From assembly GCA_018064825.1 (NCBI GenBank), contig JAGHUL010000049.1:1-34589 (forward strand): a stretch of DNA of 34,589 nt. The letters are read 5' to 3'. This stretch comes from Candidatus Colivicinus equi (GTDB taxonomy: Bacteria > Bacillota_I > Bacilli_A > Erysipelotrichales > Erysipelotrichaceae). Shown in pieces: positions 30,236 to 34,589 of this stretch. The position numbers were made by a program, and so were the translations under genes. The notes under the pieces were generated by a model, which saw only the letters and a program-made list of their open reading frames with translations, was not told where the DNA came from and searched no databases. Every line of letters starts with the position of its first letter. The stretch's first letter is position 1.

Positions 30236-31529
30236 TAGAACTTGATTTAGAAATCTGTTTGTAATAGTTCTTTTAGGAAATGTAGTTGTAGGAGCAACTA
30301 CATTTTATTTTTACAAGAGTTTTAATCTTACCTTTCTTTGAACTATTACAAAACTATTTATAATTGCTTTCTTACTTTGTGTTGTAGGTTTATTGTTTTA
30401 TATCTTTGTTATTAAAAAAGGATTACATGATTTTTGAATTGATTTTAAGATTAGAAACAACATTGAGCAGAACTTAATCTCAATAGGTGCTTATTATAAT
30501 AAAACAGATAAGAACATTTACTTTTTACCACCAGTAAAAATAGATGTTGCTAAATCTGTTATTACAATAGTTCTTGATGATGTGAAAATAAGAAAAGCTG
30601 TTGAAACATACATTGATTATTTTAGTTCTGCTTTACCAGATAATTTTGTTATCAAGGATTATTACATCAGCAATTCTGGAAATGAGTTTTACATCTATTA
30701 CAGAGATGAAACAAAAGACAATCAAATCCAATATAACAGTATAAATGAATATTTAACTCATATAGACACTTATAAACCTTTTGAAATTGAAGTTGATAAT
30801 GAACACATCATTAACTTAATAGACAACTCTCATTGACTTCTTAGTGGCTCTTCTGGAAGTGGTAAAAGTTTTCTGTCTCAACTTTTAACAATCCAGTTTA
30901 TAAGAAAAGGATTTGAGGTTTCTATTTATGATGTAAAACAATCTTATTCTGCTTTTGCTGATTACATAGAGGATTATGAAACAAGTCCAGATACAATCCT
31001 TGAAAAACTTTGTGCTGTTGCTGATGAAATGAAGCAAAGACAAAGCACTATAAAGGATTTATTAAAAACAAATCCAAGGGCTTTAGCTGTTGATTATGGC
31101 TACAAGCAAAAAATCATTATCATTGAAGAATACATTGGATTAAAGACAATGTTAGCAAAAGACAAAGACAAAATTAAGCTTCTTGAAAATATCATTAAAG
31201 AAATCTCTGTATTAGCAAGGTCAGTAAATATTTCATTGTTCATAGTGGCTCAATCCTCTTCTGTGGATTTAATAGATGCCTCTATAAAGAACAACTTGAA
31301 TAAAATCTTTCTGGGCTACCTTGCTTCAAATATTCAAGTTTCAACTTTCGGCACAGGTGTTGAAGTTCCAACTTTTAATAAAATCAAAAAAGGTTATGGC
31401 TACATTCAATTAGATAAAGTTGAACAAATTAAAGTGCCTAATGTTGTTTATTCTGTTGAAGAACTCAAAATATTAAAAAATAACCTTTGCGAAGAAAAGG
31501 CAGAAAGCCTTTTCTCGCAAATCAGTTAA
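30228..31529 (+). CDS. FtsK/TcpA-like membrane ATPase (TGA read as Trp)
   Basis: With TGA as Trp the frame gives 433 residues. In-frame TGA codons lie at 30243, 30339, 30435 and 30834 (residues 6, 38, 70, 203). Two hydrophobic segments (about 6-27 and 36-60) anchor it; the first three Trp codons are at the membrane edges, a normal place for Trp. The ATPase has Walker A GSSGSGKS (207-214), Walker B IIIIEE (about 296-301), and the VAQSSSVDLIDASIKNNLNKIFLG block typical of FtsK/coupling ATPases of ICEs (Tn916 Orf21, ICEBs1 ConQ type). It would move DNA to the membrane for transfer. In the standard code it would be cut to five residues; the track shows only two fragments. Confidence 0.85.
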
Positions 31530-31559
31530 GTCCCTTAATCTATTTATAGGGACTTAACT
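31524..31559. repeat. 11-bp inverted repeat between ATPase and Rep: candidate oriT or double-strand origin
   Basis: AGTTAAGTCCC (31524-31534) and GGGACTTAACT (31549-31559) are a perfect 11-bp inverted repeat with a 14-nt A/T-rich loop, overlapping the ATPase TAA stop. No T-run follows, and the Rep ATG is only 9 nt away. In Tn916 and ICEBs1 the transfer origin lies between the coupling ATPase and relaxase genes, next to or in the relaxase gene, so the place fits a nick site for this Rep. Confidence 0.55.
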
Positions 31560-31567
31560 CGGACAAA

Positions 31568-32377
31568 ATGAATAAAGATAATCAATATAAAGCAAAGGTT
31601 AAAGAGTTCAACAATGGAAAAATTAAAATCAGAGAATATCAATCTTTAATGACTATTCCAAAAGATAAAACTAAAAACTCTGGTAGCCCAGAATCTCAAA
31701 AAAGAATCTTGAGGGCTAACGGAGAAATCACAAAAAGAAGTTTATCCAGAACAAGACAAACTTTAATTGAACTTGTTGAAAACAATGAAGATAGATTTAA
31801 GAGTTTCATTACTTTAACTTATAAAGAAGATATTGAAAATATAAGTGAAGCATATTCTAATCTTCAAAGCTACATTAGAAGCTGTAAGAGAAACTTTCCA
31901 GATTTTTGTTATGTTGCTGTTCCAGAAATACAGCACCACAGAGCAAAGAAAACTTGTAAATATGTAATCCATTTCCACATCATAACAAATGCCCCAGTAG
32001 GTTCAAAATTGATACCAGAAAGAGAACCTAAACAGATTACTGGAGCAGATTTCAAAGGAACTAAAACAATAACATATTATGATGTTGAATATTGAAACAA
32101 AGGCTTCTCTATTGCCTTGCCTATAATCCAACAAGGAGAGTTTGAACTTTCAAAATATCTTCTTAAATATCTTTATAAGGATTTGGATAATAGGTTCTAT
32201 GGTAGGCAAAAACTATTACATAGTAATAACTTAAAAGCACCAGAGTTTAATTATTATTTAAATGCTGATGAAATCAAAGAAGAAAACAAAAAGGATATTC
32301 AAGAGGTTTATTCCTTGTTAGAGGGAGAAACTCAATACCCTTTCATTGATTACATATACAAAAAAGACAAGGTTTAA
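31568..32377 (+). CDS. HUH Rep/relaxase-like protein (TGA read as Trp)
   Basis: Read with TGA at 32093 as Trp (residue 176, in VEY-W-NKGFS) this is one 269-residue protein; the track splits it into two ORFs. HUH endonuclease motifs are in the right order: motif 1 FITLTYKED (about 80-88), motif 2 HFHI (H135, H137) and motif 3 YLLKY (Tyr197-x-x-Lys-Tyr201), which lies after the TGA. A standard-code product would stop before the catalytic Tyr. Such proteins nick one strand to start rolling-circle replication, and in mobile elements may also start transfer. The Shine-Dalgarno is weak; an 11-bp inverted repeat lies just upstream. Arg codons are nearly all AGA/AGG, unlike the mixed use in the host. 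Confidence 0.85.
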
Positions 32378-32390
32378 TTCTTGTCTTTAG
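32362..32390. terminator. Bidirectional terminator between Rep and the GrpB-family gene
   Basis: AAAAGACAAG pairs with CTTGTCTTT around an 8-nt loop that holds the Rep stop codon. It is followed by TTTTTT on the minus strand and a shorter TTTAGTTTT on the plus strand, so it can stop both converging genes. Confidence 0.7.
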
Positions 32391-32407
32391 TTTTATAAAC
32401 TGGGATT

Positions 32408-32956
32408 TTATTCTCTCTGTTGTTGCATTTTCCAAATATTAGCACTTCTTAGTATATCTTCAATAAAATCACTTTTAGCATTTGTATAAGCAATTCTATC
32501 CTCAGAAAATTTTTCTGCCAAATATACTTTTAATTTTGAATATTCCATAGCTTTATCTTCGTGAGCATTCAAATAATCTCGCATATTAATGTAGTTATTC
32601 CAGGAAGCCTGTCCCCAAATAACCACATGTATATAATGGGTTTGAATATTCTTTTCCAACTCTCCAGAAACATATAGATGTTGCCCAGGATGGTCTTCTC
32701 TACGATATACAATTCCTCTTTGCGCCAATTCATCATTATGTTTGAAGATTTTATCAAAACTACTGACTCCTACAACAATATCTATTATAGGTTTAGCACA
32801 TATTTTTTTTATTGCTGTGCTTCCTATATGCTGAGCATCAATCAAATCCTCTTTCATTACTTCTTTCAAAATCTGTATTGTTTCTTCAGCCAATAGCTCC
32901 CACTTAACTTTGTGTTGTTCTACTGCTACAGTTCCTATTTTCAAACCAGTTGACAT
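32408..32956 (-). CDS. GrpB family (UPF0157) nucleotidyltransferase-like protein
   Basis: A 182-residue protein with the GrpB pattern: QHIGSTAIKKICAKPIIDIVVGV (the nucleotidyltransferase-like G-S and D-x-x motif), then HPGQHLYVSG, HIHVVIWG-like segments and NYINMRDYLNAHEDKAMEY with SKLKVYLAEKF. Function is not established. It uses TGG for all four Trp codons, so it follows the standard code, unlike the module it faces. AAAGGA precedes the ATG. It converges on the Rep gene and may be cargo or host flank. Confidence 0.9.
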   Translation of the reverse strand: MSTGLKIGTVAVEQHKVKWELLAEETIQILKEVMKEDLIDAQHIGSTAIKKICAKPIIDIVVGVSSFDKIFKHNDELAQRGIVYRREDHPGQHLYVSGELEKNIQTHYIHVVIWGQASWNNYINMRDYLNAHEDKAMEYSKLKVYLAEKFSEDRIAYTNAKSDFIEDILRSANIWKMQQQRE

Positions 32957-33032
32957 ATATCAATTTCCTTTACAAATTCTAATTTCGTACTATATAAGTG
33001 TAGCTGTTAGTGAAACATCTACACTACTTTTA

Positions 33033-33240
33033 TAATAAGGGAAATAGATGGTCTAACGTAATTCTAATTGGGATATCAGTAATTGATACACCCGCGTATA
33101 AACAGTTAGCCATTCCCCTTATTATTATATTCGATTAAGCAGGTTGTGACTTCTGTTAGATAAAAGAAGATTACGTGTCACCAACGAAAATGAGTTTTAG
33201 TAAGTGTGGATGGTCGCCAGCTATTACTTATTGAAGGAGG
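33033..33240 (+). ncRNA. Candidate bridge RNA of the IS110-family element
   Basis: The 296-nt space between GrpB and the transposase holds three foldable units. First, TAATAAGGG (33033-33041) pairs with CCCTTATTA (33116-33124), and inside it ATGG-CTAAC pairs with GTTAGCCAT (bulged T), enclosing a 47-nt internal region with hairpin TATC...GATA. Second, GTT-GTGAC (33143-33150) pairs with GTCAC-AAC (33177-33185), with inner TTCT/AGAA. Third, AGTAA (33199) pairs with TTACT (33224). IS110 bridge RNAs consist of such stem-loops with internal loops that recognise target and donor DNA, and for this transposase order they lie upstream of the gene. An extra hairpin AGTGTAG/CTACACT at 32997-33025 precedes it. 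Confidence 0.5.
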
Positions 33241-33252
33241 TGTTTTTTTATT

Positions 33253-34467
33253 ATGATCAGTGTAGGAATTGATGTCTCAAAAGGTAAAAGTACTATTAGC
33301 GCTCTTAAGCCATATGGAGAAGTAGTATTATCGCCTAAAGACTATAAACACTGTATTAGTGATTTGAACTTATTCATTAAAAAACTTGGCCAGTTTAAAA
33401 AAGAAGAAATTCATATCATTATGGAAGCTACAGGTAACTACCATCTTCCAATTTCAAATTACTTCAAAGATAAAGGATATGAAGTAATAATCGTTAATCC
33501 TTTAGAAATGAAGAGATATCGCTATCAGGGAATAAGAAATCCAAAGACTGATAGAATTGATTCTCTTATCATTGCCCAGTATGGTATCGATTATTGGTAT
33601 AAGAAAAATGAAAATTTAATAATGAGCGATGAAAGAGAAGAATTAAGATTCCTAGGAAAACAATATGTTCAGTTTATGAAAACTAGAAGTAATAGAAGCA
33701 TAGCTTTATGTAATCTATTAGATCAGACAATGCCAGGAATCTATGATTTACTTGATGATTTCAATAGAAATAATGGTAAAGATAAGCTTTGTGACTTCGT
33801 GGAAGAATATTGGCACAGAGATTTAATCATCAAATATTCTGAAAACAAATTCATTGAAAGATATAATAAATGGCTAAAGAAAAAAGGATATCGTCTAAAT
33901 GGAAATGAAGCCCACCAGCTATACATTATCTCTAAAGACGCTATCCCTACTCTTAAAGCTGATGAATCAACACATATGGTTGTATTGTCAGCTGTAAGCC
34001 TACTTAAGGAAACTAATACTTCCTTGTTTACTATTTTAGCCAAAATGAGACAACTAGCCAAACAAATGCCAGAATACGAAACAGTTATGGCTATGAAAGG
34101 TGTTGGCGATAGTATAGGACCTAGGCTTATAGCTGAGATTGGTGATCCCAGAAGATTTCATAGTGCTAAAGCTTTAATAGCTTATTCAGGAATTGATGCA
34201 CCACCATATCAGTCAGGACAGTTTACAGGAACTGATAGACACATGTCTAAACGAGGTTCTAAAATTATGAGAAAGCTTGGATATGAACTTATAGATTCTA
34301 TTAATAAACATCAAGTTTCTTATCAAGGAGATCCAGTAACTAATTATTTCCTAAAGAAAAGACAAGAAGGAAAACACTATAGAGTTGCCATGTTTGCGGC
34401 TTACAATAAATTCTTAAGAATATATCATTCTAGAGTATCAGAAGTATTAAATACTTTAGAAGCATAA
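33253..34467 (+). CDS. IS110-family transposase (DEDD + Tnp_20)
   Basis: A 404-residue transposase/recombinase. The N-terminal RuvC-like DEDD domain has Asp7 (VGIDVSKG), Glu58 (IMEATGNYH), Asp100 and Asp103 (PKTDRIDSL). A helical part follows, then the C-terminal Tnp_20 domain with MKGVGDSIGPRLIAEIGDPRRF and AYSGIDAPPYQSGQF, which carries the conserved catalytic Ser. Length is normal and nothing is broken, so it may be active. All Trp are TGG. AAGGAGG precedes the ATG. Confidence 0.95.
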   Translation: MISVGIDVSKGKSTISALKPYGEVVLSPKDYKHCISDLNLFIKKLGQFKKEEIHIIMEATGNYHLPISNYFKDKGYEVIIVNPLEMKRYRYQGIRNPKTDRIDSLIIAQYGIDYWYKKNENLIMSDEREELRFLGKQYVQFMKTRSNRSIALCNLLDQTMPGIYDLLDDFNRNNGKDKLCDFVEEYWHRDLIIKYSENKFIERYNKWLKKKGYRLNGNEAHQLYIISKDAIPTLKADESTHMVVLSAVSLLKETNTSLFTILAKMRQLAKQMPEYETVMAMKGVGDSIGPRLIAEIGDPRRFHSAKALIAYSGIDAPPYQSGQFTGTDRHMSKRGSKIMRKLGYELIDSINKHQVSYQGDPVTNYFLKKRQEGKHYRVAMFAAYNKFLRIYHSRVSEVLNTLEA

Positions 34468-34509
34468 TTATTTAATTCATCATAGGCCAGATGAAACATA
34501 TTTAAAAAA

Positions 34510-34530
34510 TCAGGAATAAATCCTGACTTT
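34510..34530 (+). terminator. Short hairpin after the transposase
   Basis: TCAGGA and TCCTGA form a 6-bp stem with a 5-nt loop, followed by CTTTTGG. A weak terminator or part of the right end of the IS. No other feature was seen between 34531 and the window end. Confidence 0.45.
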
Positions 34531-34589
34531 TGGTTGTGATATAAATTTTTTTAAAATTATGCTTGAAAAATATTAGCAGGTTTATCTAT

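Larger units (their letters stand above)
28000..32390 (+). mobile_element. Integrated mobilizable/conjugative-type element with a TGA=Trp module
   Basis: Located directly after tRNA-Ala. It carries repeats, a tyrosine integrase, a small protein, an FtsK/TcpA-like ATPase and an HUH Rep/relaxase-like protein, the core of a Tn916/ICEBs1-like transfer and replication module without a mating-channel cluster. It therefore looks like an integrative mobilizable element or a decayed ICE. The three genes after the integrase need TGA to be read as Trp. The coordinates are the extent of recognised content; attL and attR were not identified, and the element may continue beyond the IS110. Confidence 0.7.
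32991..34540 (+). mobile_element. IS110-family insertion sequence
   Basis: One transposase gene with a structured non-coding region 5' of it and a short 3' end. Members of the family lack terminal inverted repeats, so exact ends cannot be set by eye; the coordinates are approximate. It inserted between the GrpB gene and the window's right end. Confidence 0.7.

Noticed and set aside
29909-32377. Reading the module as a decayed set of pseudogenes
   Set aside because: All six interruptions are TGA, frames are otherwise open, overlaps and Shine-Dalgarno are kept, and the motifs continue across each TGA. Pseudogenes would show mixed stops and frameshifts.
33741-34061. 106-aa minus-strand ORF inside the transposase
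   Set aside because: Antisense shadow of the IS110 gene.
1-34589. CRISPR array, toxin-antitoxin pair or defence genes
   Set aside because: No repeat-spacer pattern and no recognisable toxin, antitoxin or defence domains were found in either strand.

Overview
The window is AT-rich and comes from a bacterial chromosome. It looks like a low-GC, peptidoglycan-making member of the Bacilli, possibly one of the uncultured gut lineages near the Mollicutes. The evidence is the gene set (cdaA-cdaR-glmM, cysS-mrnC-rlmB-sigH order, DUF951, M3 oligopeptidase, heterodimeric ABC exporter), the strong use of TAA stops, and a perfect match to the Gram-positive CcpA cre consensus. I cannot name a genus from the sequence.

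Bases 1-25931 are a host backbone read almost entirely on the minus strand. In transcription order (right to left) it holds: a secreted protein; miaA-tcdA-pepF; a Bax-inhibitor-1 protein; a two-subunit ABC exporter; (tRNA-Lys, and tRNA-Asn/tRNA-Glu on the plus strand); an unusual XRE-transmembrane-RCC1 regulator followed by a small protein, cysS, mrnC and rlmB; a SigH-like sigma factor; dtd, a DUF951 protein and a HAD hydrolase; the c-di-AMP operon cdaA-cdaR-glmM; a two-component system; an alpha/beta hydrolase, membrane-fused murF and ddl; deoD, a 28-residue membrane microprotein and a class B-like sortase cut by the window edge. A Na/phosphate transporter (plus strand) is divergent from the secreted protein. 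At least eight backbone genes have a -10-like box exactly 6-7 nt before the ATG and lack a good Shine-Dalgarno, which suggests leaderless mRNAs.

Bases 27778-27961 are tRNA-Ile and tRNA-Ala. Directly downstream lies an integrated mobile element (about 28000-32390): a large tyrosine integrase, then three overlapping or closely spaced genes (a 108-aa protein, an FtsK/TcpA-like membrane ATPase, and an HUH replication/relaxase-like protein). The three genes are broken under the standard code by six in-frame TGA codons. Every one falls where Trp is plausible, and the module contains no TGG at all. The backbone has about 50 TGG Trp codons and no internal TGA, and the integrase has eight TGG and no TGA. 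The transfer/replication module is therefore written in a TGA=Trp code (as in Mollicutes) inside a standard-code genome, next to a code-neutral integrase. This is the most unusual thing in the window.

Bases 32408-34530 hold a GrpB-family gene on the minus strand and an IS110-family insertion sequence, whose 5' non-coding end folds into several stem-loops and is a good candidate for a bridge RNA. The right end of the integrated element could not be located.
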